Source: Pseudoneurospora amorphoporcata
Lineage: Eukaryota; Ascomycota; Sordariomycetes; Sordariales; Sordariaceae
Direction: 5' to 3'
NCBI GenBank assembly: GCA_033297205.1
Contig: MU859201.1
Location: 31,683 to 95,682 of the forward strand
Length of the DNA: 64,000 nt
The notes under the pieces are model-generated. The model was given only the letters and a program-made list of their open reading frames with translations, was not told the DNA's origin and searched no databases. Position 1 is the first letter of the stretch. Each line of letters opens with the position of its first letter. Both the position numbers and the translations under genes were made by a program. This document shows positions 22,890 to 33,481 of the stretch, piece after piece.

Positions 22890-23415
22890 CGAAGGAAAGA
22901 TGGGCTTCGGAGTGGGGAAGGTAGCAAACGCAAACGATGAACGGAGTGAATGGTCAATGCGGGATAGTGACCCTTCACTTGATGTTCCAAGAACACATAA
23001 AAAGTGTTGTGTGGTCCATGCACCAGCAAAAGAATCAAGCACAAATCCGAAATTGAAGAGTTGACTATGTAGAGAAAGGGGGGAACTTGGACTAACTTGA
23101 TTTGTACCACTTCTCGATTTCCCTCCACCATGTCCCATTGTACATCACTCTCATCAACCACCCGCGTCACTGGTGCCCTTGCTTTCTCATGTCCACAGAC
23201 ATTCCTGACTATTCCTCTCCCCATAAGCGACCGACTTGCCGTCAAGTTGAACACAACCAGTAGCAGACACCATCAAGCTTTGATCATATCCTCAACGCGT
23301 TGGAAATCTTCAAGTAAATGCTTGCTTTTAGACATGGTCGTCGCCGTCGTCGCTCCAACCCTCACCACCTTCAGCGAAAACCACTCCCCCCGGGGCCCCT
23401 CACGCAAGCCAAAAA
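22890..23415. other. Promoter side of the 22-kb gene
   Basis: No separate gene. The frame of exon 1 stays open upstream to about 23138, but with a composition unlike the exon, so the nearer ATG was chosen. Confidence 0.45.
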
Positions 23416-24885
23416 TCAGAAAGAGTTATAGAAAATGATCCGCATTCCTCCTCCCCAACATTGTGCATCAGTCTCTTGCTCGCCTTCAAAGTACCACTCA
23501 GGGCCGTCGTCGTCGCTGTCATCATCCTCGCTGTCGGTAAAGTACATTACGTTGCGCTGCTGGTCTCCATGCTGAGACCAGTTATCATGTTTATACTCTG
23601 TTAGACGGAAAACGTTCATCCCCGGATACTGTACCCCTTTAGGATGGAGCTCGTCGTCCGAGTTGTCGCACTCGTACATGTAGATTGCTTCAGCTGCCGG
23701 GGCATTAAGGTCATCGACGTCAGGCTATTGCATATAATTGGACGCGAACGGAGCGAGGCCGCCTTTCTCGCTACCCCTGGCACTTTTCGCTTCGATTGCG
23801 CCGTCATCCTCGCTGTTGTAGTCGTCGCTATCATTGTCCTCGTTCCACAAGATGAACATTTCATCATCCAAGCCTTCTTCCTCTGAAGAATCACCTTCGG
23901 AGAAAGACGTATATAACGAGGAACCTAATGTGGGCGCGGGCGAGAACTTGACCCAGTTGGAGTCAGGAGGTGTGGTCGTTGTTCTGAGCGCTTGCTTATT
24001 TCGTTCTGGGGTTGCTGGAGTCCTCGACTCGCTGCTGGCGATTGCACGATTCGCCGAAGAGTGAAGTTCGCGAGAACCAGATTACCGCGTTAGCTCCTGC
24101 TAAGCTTGGTTCGACCGAAATCACTCGTTGCGCTTCAACGCAAGGTTAGGCACAACAAAGTGTTACGGGGCGCAAGCAAGCACTAAGGTATGACTTTGAT
24201 TGTTGTGCGAGGAACAGGTAGGAATCCTGTGCGCGCACGATGAGGTTGATGCGGTCGCCGATGAAACAGGTGTTGGTGAGAGGTAGGGTAGCTCTGTGAC
24301 AGGCAGAGATGGCCAGGGAAAGGAATTTTAATATTGGGTCGGTGAGGGCGAGGGGGATGAGGCCGAATGGGGCAAGGGCGAATTTCTAATGTCGTCCTCA
24401 TTGCTTGATCCCCGTGAACTTTGTGTTGGAGATGTAGAAGATGCATCACGCTCAAGAATGGTAGGCTCGGAATATGCGGAGCTGTTTCTGTTTAGGTCCC
24501 CCTCGATGGTGTCGTTCATGTCTTCTAGGGGTGGCGTATTGCCCTCGCTGTACCCTTGATGGTGACTGACCTCGATACTGGGAAGTATCTTGGCCGATCT
24601 AGAGGTCTGTTGTGGCTCGAGTGAGGTCGACACGCTGGTTGGAGTGGGTGATGTTCCGTCATCGCCAGTAAAGTCACCACTAGACCTTGCTTCGGCGTTG
24701 CTTTCGTTGGCGTCGTTGGCGCTCTTCATCCTTTCGAGTGGGTTTCAGTCTTGTTGCTCCCCCAGACTTATGACTCCCTTGACCTAATTTGTCTCGTTAG
24801 CCCGGCGCATGAACGTAAAGCGACCAGAGATACTAACACTGCCGGCCGACTTGGGCAAAGGGGACCCAGAAGTTTGATGGGCCAT
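23416..24885 (-). pseudogene. Decayed paralogue of the 22-kb gene
   Basis: Exon 1 (24838-24885) reads MAHQTSGSPLPKSAGS and ends at a GTTAGT donor, mirroring exon 1 of the 22-kb gene. The second part starts LERMKSANDANES (ATG at 24729) and runs 133 codons to TAA 24328-24330, including NTPPLEDMNDTIEGDLN. The same frame continues after the stop with SLPVTELPYLSPTPVSSATA, matching AELPRG...SSVTAS of the paralogue. A stop-rich stretch (about 24060-24170, perhaps an intron) follows, then the same frame again carries DSNWVKFSPAPTLGSSLYTS, an acidic block, one TAG at 23725-23727, and about 100 more codons ending at 23416. The frame is largely open with isolated TAA/TAG codons, as expected for recent decay by C-to-T changes. 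No GT lies just before the 24328 stop to splice around it. Confidence 0.65.
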
Positions 24886-24969
24886 GTGGACAAGTTCCTG
24901 TCGATGGAAGAACGCTTTGGAGGTGCCTGAAGGGGGACAACGATTTTGTTTTGCGGGAAGACGGGTTCT

Positions 24970-26010
24970 TTATTTATAGGCCAAGATAAGGGAGCGAATG
25001 GTCAATTCGGGGTGGGATGATCCTTGGCCTAAAGTTCTAGGACCAAAAGGGAAGCGATCTCGACCCGCAAGGAATGAGATAAGCAGCGTGTTCATCCACT
25101 CCAAATGCTCTGGACGAGTGCCCATCGCCGTCATTGATGCTCTCGACGGATTGTGGCCTTCCACATGGAGAGGTAAGGGCTAGTAGCAAGTGTCTTCTCC
25201 CCATGACGGACGATTTGTAACGAGTACAAGCCCAACGAACTGTCCATGTCCAAAGTCTTGGTAACGCATCCAACGATAGCTGATGTAGGTCTCGCTCGGC
25301 CTGTCGGAGTATACCTGACCCAATTCCTCATCAGAGAAGTTGACGGGCTAATCTAGGGTCGTCCTATCAAGCGGGGATATGGCTACTTCCGCCGTTGTCC
25401 TTGAAGGCCGGTGCATTTGCAGTCGTGTTTCCCTACCAGCCCTCGGTTGTGTCTGCCTTTACGTTGCTTGGCCCTGGAGTGCCGCTTGGTGAGCTTTTCT
25501 TCTACATCTACTCCTTAGATCTCTTCGTCTCGTCGACTATCTCGACATGCTCGTGACAACCAAAGTCTGAGATGTCCAACAGGTTTTGGTTCAGCTGGCA
25601 CTTCCCTTTTGACATTCTTATGAGTATCCTCGATAGGTACCCAAAGGGTCGCCGTACTGGTTGCCAACGTTAGAACAGAGGAGGGGATCACTTCGCCTTC
25701 GTAACGGAAGACGGTCGACTTCTTGTTCAACAGGATGGCAGCCCGGTTCCGGGCTGCGGGAGTCTCAAATTAAATGCCAAGTAAGCTTGGCCGGACTTCT
25801 GGACCCTGATATCGGTACCAAGATTTGCCGTGAACTGGTCAACGTGTGCGATCACTGCGTCCCAGAACGGGTTTCCGCGGAGCTTGTTGAAGGACGGGGG
25901 AACGCCGACGTACAGGGCACAGTGGCCGGCGGACAGTCTGGTGCGTTCCTCTTTCGTCAGGCGAGTCGAGGTCGGGGTCTTTCCCTCTTTGCTAGGACTA
26001 CCTAGCGGGA
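24970..26010 (-). pseudogene. Relic of an unidentified protein-coding gene
   Basis: Three protein-like blocks follow one another on the minus strand. Block 1 (about 25990-25727) includes RLTKEERTRLSAGHCALYVG and GNPFWDAVIAHVDQFTANLG. It then needs a one-base frame change into block 2 (25515-25765), reading ARNRAAILLNKKSTVFRYEG and TATLWVPIEDTHKNVKRE. Block 3 (about 25350-24970) reads ETYISYRWMRYQDFGHGQFV, a TAG at 25180-25182, then PEHLEWMNTLLISFLAGRDR to a stop at 24970. The blocks could be one decayed gene or parts of a retroelement; I cannot assign a family. The upstream end runs into the low-quality sequence at the assembly gap. Confidence 0.45.
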
Positions 26011-26215
26011 AGGGGGGGGGGGGGGGGGGGGGGCACAAAATTTGTGGGGGTGAAAATCAAAAACACCGGGGGAAAGTACACTTTTATTTTGCGCCAAATT
26101 CGTTGCAGAACCTTAAAATACCCCAGGGANNNNNNNNNNGCGCCCGCGCCGCCCCCGGCCCCGCCCCCCGCCCCCCCCCCCCCCCCCCCCCCGCCCGCGC
26201 GCCCCCCCCACAGAA
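26010..26215. other. Assembly gap with low-quality flanks
   Basis: Ten N at 26130-26139. The left flank begins with a long G run (about 26010-26033) and the right flank with GC and a long C run. The last bases before the N (TTCGTTGCAGAACCTTAAAA) are a noisy copy of sequence inside the right contig at about 26273-26293 (TTCGTTGCAGAAGCTTCAAG), so the two contig ends overlap. No frame crossing 26000-26240 should be trusted. Confidence 0.9.
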
Positions 26216-26739
26216 GTGGAGCTGGTCTCTCTCATCTCCTCCGTCTGAAAGTCGACTTGGATGTAGCTCCATCTTCGTTGCAGAAGCTTCAAGTACCACA
26301 GGATAGATAGAGGAATGGCATAGAGGAGAATTTGTATCAAGGAAGGAAGCGGGATGAAATTATATACCGTACCCATCCATCGACAGGTGATAACAAAGAA
26401 CTGGAGGGCCGTAGAAGGCGGGTTGTTTGAGTAAAGGAAACCGGTTTGAAGAATGATCGTATGGCAGAGAGGCCTGTAAGGCAAAGGCCATGTGGTTTGC
26501 TTTGCTAATGTTGTCATTGATCCAACCTAGTCTGCGAACGTTTCCTATTTGCTTCTTTGTTGTGTGGTTGATCCTGCTCGAGTGTTTGCAAGATGATTGA
26601 CCCATCATCTGGTGTTTGTGGGTGGTACTCCTGCTCCAGTGATGGGTTGCTGATCGATACAGCGCAACAATTGCAGCCTTCTGTGAAGTCGCCATGGTGT
26701 TCCATGGATCAACTAGCGACCACGTCTACCCGCGGGGCG
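26216..26739. other. Intergenic, no supported gene
   Basis: Only short overlapping frames; several begin in the artefact sequence beside the gap. Confidence 0.5.
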
Positions 26740-27264
26740 TCATGGTCGGGGCGGGAGAGAATAGTACGCTCTCCATTCAGGACGACCAAAGTTGATGCGC
26801 GGTCGCTTGTGGTAGTTCTCGTAGTCTGACTCGCTTCTGAGCGACAGGATTGCAGGGTATCTAGGGAGGGGGACGGTAGCTTGATGAGGAGAATCGTGGT
26901 TGCCACGCTCGTTATGAAAGGCGCTTATCAAGTCTACCTGCGGCGAATCTTCCACGAACGGGTCCTTTGGGGTTGAGGCATCTCCAACGCTCCACGGCGA
27001 GGGTATGTACCCATTATCAGGGGGATTTATTTCGTCCTTCTCGCTCTCGTCTTCGTCGTCGACATCTTTATCGTCATCATGCTCGTCGTCGTCTTCCTCA
27101 TCCTGATCCATGTCCCCACCTGCCGTTTCCTTTTCCATGTTGACAACCTCAGGTTCGTCAGAGGCCGTACTCAGCTCCGGCGACAACCTCTTCCGTCTAT
27201 CCTCGTTGGGCTCGCCGGTTGCCAGGTCCGCGGTGGACGCCATCGCTCTGGGCCGCTTGGGCAT
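26740..27264 (-). CDS. Hypothetical acidic 174-residue protein
   Basis: Starts at ATG 27264; a second in-frame ATG lies 7 codons on at 27243. The first 60 residues are charged (DRRKRLSPELSTASDEPEVV). A long Asp/Glu run follows (about residues 53-80), then a less biased C terminus with aromatic residues (SESDYENYHKRPRINFGRPE, then WRAYYSLPPRP). No domain recognised. It is in the style of the neighbouring minus-strand genes and may be lineage-specific. No disabling change is visible, but there is no paralogue to compare with. Confidence 0.5.
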   Translation of the reverse strand: MPKRPRAMASTADLATGEPNEDRRKRLSPELSTASDEPEVVNMEKETAGGDMDQDEEDDDEHDDDKDVDDEDESEKDEINPPDNGYIPSPWSVGDASTPKDPFVEDSPQVDLISAFHNERGNHDSPHQATVPLPRYPAILSLRSESDYENYHKRPRINFGRPEWRAYYSLPPRP

Positions 27265-28749
27265 CGTGGGCTTTGATGATTCTTGGTTGGGTCGTTGGAT
27301 TCTATGAGATATAAGTAGGGTTGAGTCGTGTGATCTCGCGAGGAGAAAGTTGGAAGCGAGAGGCGCGTGGAAGGGTAGGTATTTACAACTGCAAAGGGTG
27401 GGTCATTTCTCTCCTATTCTCTAGTCACCGTCATCCCACCTCCAACCGCCCGTGATTGCGCATCAATAGTTGCCTTGACTCACACAACCGGTCCCTTTGG
27501 GAGGTAAACGAGCTTTGGAACTGCTCGCGAACTTTGGTCGTTTCTGGCTTCATCTTATGTTTTTGGGGGGTTCGTCGCGAGTTCTGAATAGCGTGTACAA
27601 TAGGAGAAGGGCGGCGCGCTGTTGGGTTTTGGCGTCAGGTCGCGACAAGGTGGGATGAGGGTGGAAAAGGAATAAAAACAAGTAGGGACCGAATCTATTA
27701 GTGAGAGCGGATGGAAATTGCGTATATAAAGGAGCAAGAGGAGGAGTGTCGTCGCCAAACCAAGGTCCCAACCGTGCTTGCCATCCAATCTTCGTATGGC
27801 GCGGCCAAGCAGAGGAACGCGCCTGCCTCCTGCGCCTCCTGACGCTGGTACCATCACGACTCTTAGGTGTAGAAGGTACACCCTGTCTGGAGGTTGCAGA
27901 GCGGGTAGAGGTGCTACTGACTGCGCCAAATGACCAGGATCGAACTGGTCGTCGGCTGAAGGTGTTGGAAGGAGGGGTCGAACAAGGGCCTTATATGCCA
28001 TTGAAACTGGAAGGAGCGGCTGGCGAGAAGGTATGAGGTTTGGGATGGAAGGCGCCCGCGGGCGGTTGCCCGGTGTGCCGGTGGAAACCTGGGAGAGGAA
28101 GGCGGGTAGGTAAGGCATACAGATGCAGGCGACTGGCTTGTGCAGCTGCCGAGACTGCGACTGTATACCAACTACCAACGGCATCAAGTGATCAACTTTC
28201 CGCGCCTTCTTACTTCAAAATCCAATGATTCTGTTGTCTAGTTCTAGGCCCTACCTAGCCGGACCATACGTCGTGGTATAAAGTTACAATTCCTTTGCTC
28301 ATTCTTTCTCGACTCCTCGAATCTCGATCCAGACAATTTCATCGTTCCGCCCAAGCCTGGTAGAGATCATACTCCTCTCCGTCTTCCGCCCCCACGAAGG
28401 ACCTTCTCCAGGTATGTATGTATGCCCGTACAGACAACGTTCTTCGCCCCTCAAGTCCCGAGTTCTTGCCGGCACATGATATGGCGTCACGTACTGCTCT
28501 CGTTTGACACCCGGCTTCTCACAGCATCGATCCGTTATCGAACGGTCCTTAACTCGTCGTGGAGGTTTTGTGTCTTCGTTGGGACCGGTATGGACTAAGT
28601 CTACGGCGTAGTCTGTTCCTACTGAGAAAGGACAGACGCTGGGCAAATTATAGCTTGTATTTGAGTGAAATCGTCAGTGCCCTGCCTGCTCATTCTTGCC
28701 GAACCGCCGGCGCGGGTGCTCTGCCGGTACTGGACTATTGGTTCCTCCC
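27265..28749. other. Intergenic, doubtful frames only
   Basis: A 210-codon minus frame at 27555-28187 lacks support (Leu/Pro/Arg-rich, no domain). A 115-codon minus frame at 28299-28646 contains CLYGHTYIPGE, faintly like the LHGHIYI motif of the decayed family just downstream; this may be a further, very eroded copy. Confidence 0.35.
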
Positions 28750-28960
28750 ACCTCCCCGCGTCCTCATCCTTTGTCAGAGACCAGAATTCAGTCGCCGTGC
28801 GCCTGCCCTACTTGTCGGGATACTGGCGCTGCTGTTCCGGATTGGTCATCCGGCTGAAGTTCCCGAGGCTTGACCCGTCGTTATCGATATGGACGAAGAT
28901 GTGTCCATGGAGTAGGAGCTCATGCTTGGACTTTCCCATCCAGATGGAGGTAGACACTGG
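28750..28960 (-). pseudogene. Copy A of a decayed three-copy family
   Basis: Minus-strand frame WMGKSKHELLLHGHIFVHID, then NDGSSLGNFSRMTNPEQQRQ, then YPDK and TAG at 28808-28810, then GRRTATEFWSLTKDE still in frame. It closely resembles copy C at 32.9-33.1 kb in DNA, with most differences being transitions. Where copy A has TAG, copy C has CAA. The upstream half present in copies B and C is not recognisable here, so this is also a 5' truncation or a divergent exon. Confidence 0.7.
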
Positions 28961-31059
28961 ACTTTGAGGTCGAGGTTGGCTTAAATTGCTTACTTCTGAA
29001 GTTGTCCTTGGAGGTGTATCTTGTGTTGACTTCGCAACGAAATGGAGGTTGATGAAGGTAATGTTTGAGAATCTGTGGTAGTTATCAAACGAGGTTTGGC
29101 TCGTGGCTATCCGTGGAGGTTTGTTGCAGAACTAAGGGATAGTTACTGTTGTTGAAAAGATGGGAATTTGGTCGGGGTACAGATGCGGTCTATATATACG
29201 CGGGAACTCCATGATTCTCATAAACGCCTTGGGCTTCAGATCATTCCGGAGCGCTGTCACGGCTCTTCATAAAGCATGCGTGAGTATACCTAGGGAGGCA
29301 TCACTCCACCTACAGGCACCTCTCGTCCACGCATCGTCTCGTGGAAGAGGGAAGAGACGGAACATTGGAGTGACGAACAACTGAATATGAAGGGGCCAAG
29401 TAAGCATCAATTTATGGATTCTTTCCTGATCATTGATGGATGGTGATGGATAGAGGTATTTTGTACGCTCGTTTGCCGTTGACATCCATGAAACAGTGTT
29501 AGCCCTTTCCCTTTTGCCTCCCCTGGTTTTCACCACGCACGCAACTATATTCGTGATTGTTTCTTTACAGATTGTTCCCATTTGGGACAGCATCAACACG
29601 CAAGATTGTTGCATATAGCAGTTCAATCTGATGGTAAATTGTCAAACACCAAAGCGTTTCCATAATGCAGCAACGCTTGCCATTGGAGGAGATTGCTGTG
29701 ATGGGAGAAGGGCGTTGCATGAAAACATGCTTGGGAAGAGGCAATTCGTACAACATTTGGGGGTTAGGCAAAACCAAAATCCGTTTCCATCTCTGTCGGT
29801 TGGTCTATTGTCGTTTGGCTTGGGTTTTGTGTCCATGTCAACGCCGCAAATGTCGCGATGTATGTTTGAGCTGTTGTCGTTGGTGCCTTTGATGCGGGAG
29901 TTGTATGTGCCGAAAGCGAAGTTGTATGTGGTATTTGTCAAGTTTTCTTTGTTCGGCAGCGAAGGCATTCAAGACTGGTAGAAAGATTATTGCTAGCTTA
30001 GCTAATTTGAACCATCCAGTCACTTTCGCAGTTCGGTTTCTTCGAGTGTCATACATCGTGGGAAAGAAGTATCGGAGGCGCAGCACGGACCATCGGCGCT
30101 TGTCTCGGACTTGGAGCGGCCGCTTCAACTAAGGTATCCCGAAAACAAGAAGGAGGACTGAAAATGGTTATATACTACTCAATAACATGCGTTGGAGTCA
30201 TTTATCAACATAGGCACATAGCAATTGAAGTTGCAATTGTCTGAAATGCTGTTGTCCCGGCCGAGTGTCATTGGTCCATTGTTACGGAAACTTTGGTAAC
30301 AACGTTACGCTGCTCGTAATAATCAACATTGCCAGTAGGCGATGCAATCACTTGCTCTTCCTTACGCCGCGCGCTTGATCACTGCTCCGAAATTGGAATG
30401 TCCTATTTAAAAATGGTTATCAGTGCTTCTAAAAGGAGAGTTCCTTACATGCAAACACAAGAACAGGATGAGATCATACCTAGAGTGTGAAACTGCTGTG
30501 TGGCAAACGTAAAGTTTCAGTAGTAGGTACACGGGCAATTCATCGACGAAGACAAGGATTAAAGTGGAGTATGGATGAATATTATAAGCTTCACTACGTT
30601 GTTGACATGGTTATCACGATGGGATAAGTCTTATTTCAGTGTGAAAAATCACTTGTGTACGTTGGAGTGATTTAAGGTACGGTATGCTGCTGTATTTCTT
30701 TCCGATCAAACTTGTCCATTCTAATCTTGGTATCAACCTGTAATACCTTCTATCTCAAACTCCTAGTAGAGTACAGCTCCCCTAATCCTCTTACTGTATC
30801 AAACAATTTAGTTAAGTGTCGCCGTCATAATAGCGCTCCACTCCCTGCTCATCCATTCCCGACGGACCTCGAATGTGAAGAGCCGTGTAATCCCTTGTCG
30901 AAACTCGAATATTAAAGCCAAGGGTATCCTACTTGCGCCGCTCATAAAGAAGAAAATCAACCGCAATACCATACTATTGCTTGTTGGATAGGACTCTCTT
31001 CAGGTAAGGGGTACAGGAAAGTAGGTACTGACCATGTGAAAGCAGGAAAAGCGAGCAGC
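28961..31059. other. Upstream flank of copy A, includes a duplicated segment
   Basis: No supported gene. The blocks at about 30026-30130 and 30226-30400 are repeated at 31815-31925 and 31990-32165; see the repeat entries. Confidence 0.5.
30026..30400. repeat. Diverged segmental duplication, unit 1
   Basis: Shares GGCGCAGCACGGACCATCG and CGTAATAATCAAC, with matching sequence around them, in the same order and orientation as 31815-32165. It lies upstream of copy A, as the partner lies upstream of copy B, so gene and flank were duplicated together. Confidence 0.75.
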
Positions 31060-31515
31060 CTAGGTACTGGGAGCGACTACTGCGTCGGCCTTCAAGGGGA
31101 GAGTATTACCCCTGATGGTGCCCCAGTACTGCTTGGATACCTCGGGTCCATCGTAGAACCATTGCCTCTGTCCACCCCCCTTCTTCGGATTGGTTACGAT
31201 GGTAATGTTGCTATCGGCCAACCCGTCCCAGTTGATGTAGATGTGGCCATGCAGGACAAGTTCGTTGATGTTGTGGCCCATCACGACGGTGATGTGCTAA
31301 TCGGCGTCTCTCTGCATCTTCTTCATGCGGCCGGTTCTCGGGTCCCAAATCATAGTCGGGCGCCCGTTTTCGAAGACACTTTCAGTGTATGTGTCTTGCT
31401 GGCCAAATTGCCGCCTGGAGGTAGATGTGTAGTTGAGACGACTGTTGTGCAGTTCGAACAGGTCTGGTAGGCGCGCTGGCGGGGGGGTGTACACGGAGCG
31501 TAGGTGGGGGGTCAC
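31060..31515 (-). pseudogene. Copy B of the decayed family
   Basis: One frame from about 31515 (no ATG; the apparent start is GTG) reads TYTESVFENGRPTMIWDPRT, then GRMKKMQRDAD, TAG at 31297-31299, then HITVVMGHNINELVLHGHIY and on through INWDG to a stop at 31060. Aligned to copy C (KIHTVDWHLTVWMGK) the TAG sits exactly where C has TGG (Trp). TGG to TAG is a C-to-T change at CpA on the opposite strand. The conserved core is [IV]xENGxPxx(F/I), then W-H-[IL]-T-V and L-x-L-H-G-H-I. Confidence 0.7.
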
Positions 31516-32865
31516 GTAGGTACACTAGTCGGTTGTCGGGATCTGCCTTGACGTGGCAGAATATGCGAATATGCGTTGGAAGAGTTGATGTCTCCTTGTT
31601 TATTTATTCAAACAGGTGATGAACTCAGGAGAAGAGAACGGGTGTGTTGTTGGATGTTGCTATTCGAAAGATCCAAGTGATGCTGGTAGGCATGGAGTAT
31701 ATATTGATTGCGTGATCGTTGCGGTTTTGTTAACTTTGATGATGCTGACTATCTTTACAGGCAAGCAAATGACCTTATAAAGTATTTAGACGTATTCAAG
31801 CCATGACTGCGCTTTCATAGTTCGATTTCTCCAAGTGTTCATCGTAAGAAGGAACGATCTGAGGCGCAGCACGGACCATCGTGACTCTTCAGGGCCGCCA
31901 TTTCAACTATCCAGGAAACAAAAACGGGGGATGTAAGAGGCTATGTTCGAATCATTGTCGAGAACTCGAAGCATTAAACTACATGCCCAATAGAACTGCG
32001 ATTCACCGTCTCCTAAACACCTTCTGTGTCGGGCGAGTGTCAATTACCTATTCTTACGGTATCGTTGGTAACATCGTTACGGTCGCGTAATAATCAACTT
32101 TACCAGTCAAGCGATGTGATTACTTGGGTTCCTTACGTCGCATCCTTAATCCACTCTACCAAATGAAGAAAAATGCGCACTCGAATGCTTTTGAATACTA
32201 AAAAGTGTGATTTTTCGAGATAAGCTACGTACAAAGAACGACGACACGGACATCAAAAGGCACAGTAGAAAAGGAGTCACCGGAACAAATATTCATTTCA
32301 GCATATGATCAACATTTTGAATGCAAAAGGTAGGGGTCATGTACGAAGCGGCAAATAGCAAAGATATGTACTAGGTAGTAGGTATCCCTTCTTCATTCCT
32401 ACCAAATCCTAATTCCTGTGCATTGCCTCGTATCTAAACACCGAGCCAGACCACGTACCACAACTTCCATGCTTCCTAGCCCTCAATCCCAGTTACTGTC
32501 CTCCAGTAGCCCTGTACCAAGGTCGTCTTCCCTTCTGGGTTCCCTTCGTCAAGTGTCGCTGTGTGTTGATGTCGTTCTCATGGCGATGAAATAAACGGGA
32601 ACAGAAAAGTGAAACGCCCAAAGACCTTGCTAAACTAATCGCCGTAGTAGCATCGTGATGAAACTCTCCGTGGTATCGCTTGATGATATCTCATGTGCCG
32701 TTTTCCATCTGGCTTCAGGATCGGGATGGACGATTGTCGGACTGAGTGGGTGGGTGGATAGAACGTACGGGGGGTCGAAAAGAGCGATATCCTCCGACAA
32801 CGCAGACGGGAACAAGTGTGAAGAGATGAGACGGGGAGGGGGCTTAGGTCAGCCTACGGCACCCA
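31516..32865. other. Flank between copies B and C
   Basis: Contains the second duplicated segment (31815-32165). A 61-codon minus ORF at 32630-32815 has no support. Confidence 0.5.
31815..32165. repeat. Diverged segmental duplication, unit 2
   Basis: Partner of 30026-30400; see that entry. Differences are mainly transitions and small indels. Confidence 0.75.
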
Positions 32866-33481
32866 TTAATGAGCAACATCCTTGAGGAGGAGATCATCCT
32901 TTGTCAGCGACCAGAATTCAGTCGCCGTGCGCCTCCCTTGCTTATCAGGATATTGGCGCTGCTCTTCCGGATTGGTCATCCGGCTAAAATTTCCAAGGCT
33001 TGACCCGTCATTATCGATGTGCACAAAGATGTGTCCGTGTAGCAGGAGCTCCTGCTTGGAACTTTCCCATCCAAACGGTCAGATGCCAATCGACGGTATG
33101 GATCTTCTTCTGCCAGCGCTGCGTTTCCCGATTGTAGAAAGTAACGGGCATGCCGTTTTCGTAAAGCACGCTCAAGTTGTACAATCCGTTACGGATCGCG
33201 ACGTAGTTGAGCCCGAGTTCATCTGCCTCCGCCCGGCAGATTTCCTCCGTCTGGCTCCTTTGCGCGACGGCGAATGGGTGGTCGGTGTCTTCGGCCGTTC
33301 GACACAGCCATTGGATAGTGATCTTGCGCTTCTGAGACGTGCTTGAGGCCATATGGCGCTTTCTGCCTTGTGGGTCGGGGTCAAAATGCAGCTGCGAAAG
33401 GGGTACCCCCTTTTCAGGCAATTGGTGCAATTCCTGGTGGAACTCCGGATACGGCCTGATGTCTCGAGGTTCGGACGGCAT
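32866..33481 (-). pseudogene. Copy C of the decayed family, one-base frameshift
   Basis: The longest copy. ATG at 33481, then a Pro/His-rich N terminus, TIQWLCRTAEDTDHPFAVAQ, EEICRAEADELGLNYVAIRN and VLYENGMPVTFYNRETQRWQ, up to TVDWHLTVWMGK. Just after GGGAAAGT an extra T (relative to copy A) pushes the frame out, giving a false end at 33011. One base over, the original frame continues KQELLLHGHIFVHIDNDGSS, FSRMTNPEEQRQYPDKQGRR and TATEFWSLTKDDLLLKDVAH, to TAA at 32866-32868. Restored length would be about 200 residues. No known domain; the Trp/His/Cys pattern suggests a compact fold. An intron could in principle hide the shift, but copy A has no matching GT...AG. Confidence 0.65.

Noticed and set aside
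25830..26306. Plus-strand ORFs running through the N block
   Set aside because: They cross the assembly gap and homopolymer artefacts.
27555..28187. 210-codon minus-strand ORF
   Set aside because: Leu/Pro/Arg-rich, competing frames of equal length, no domain, no clear ATG context.
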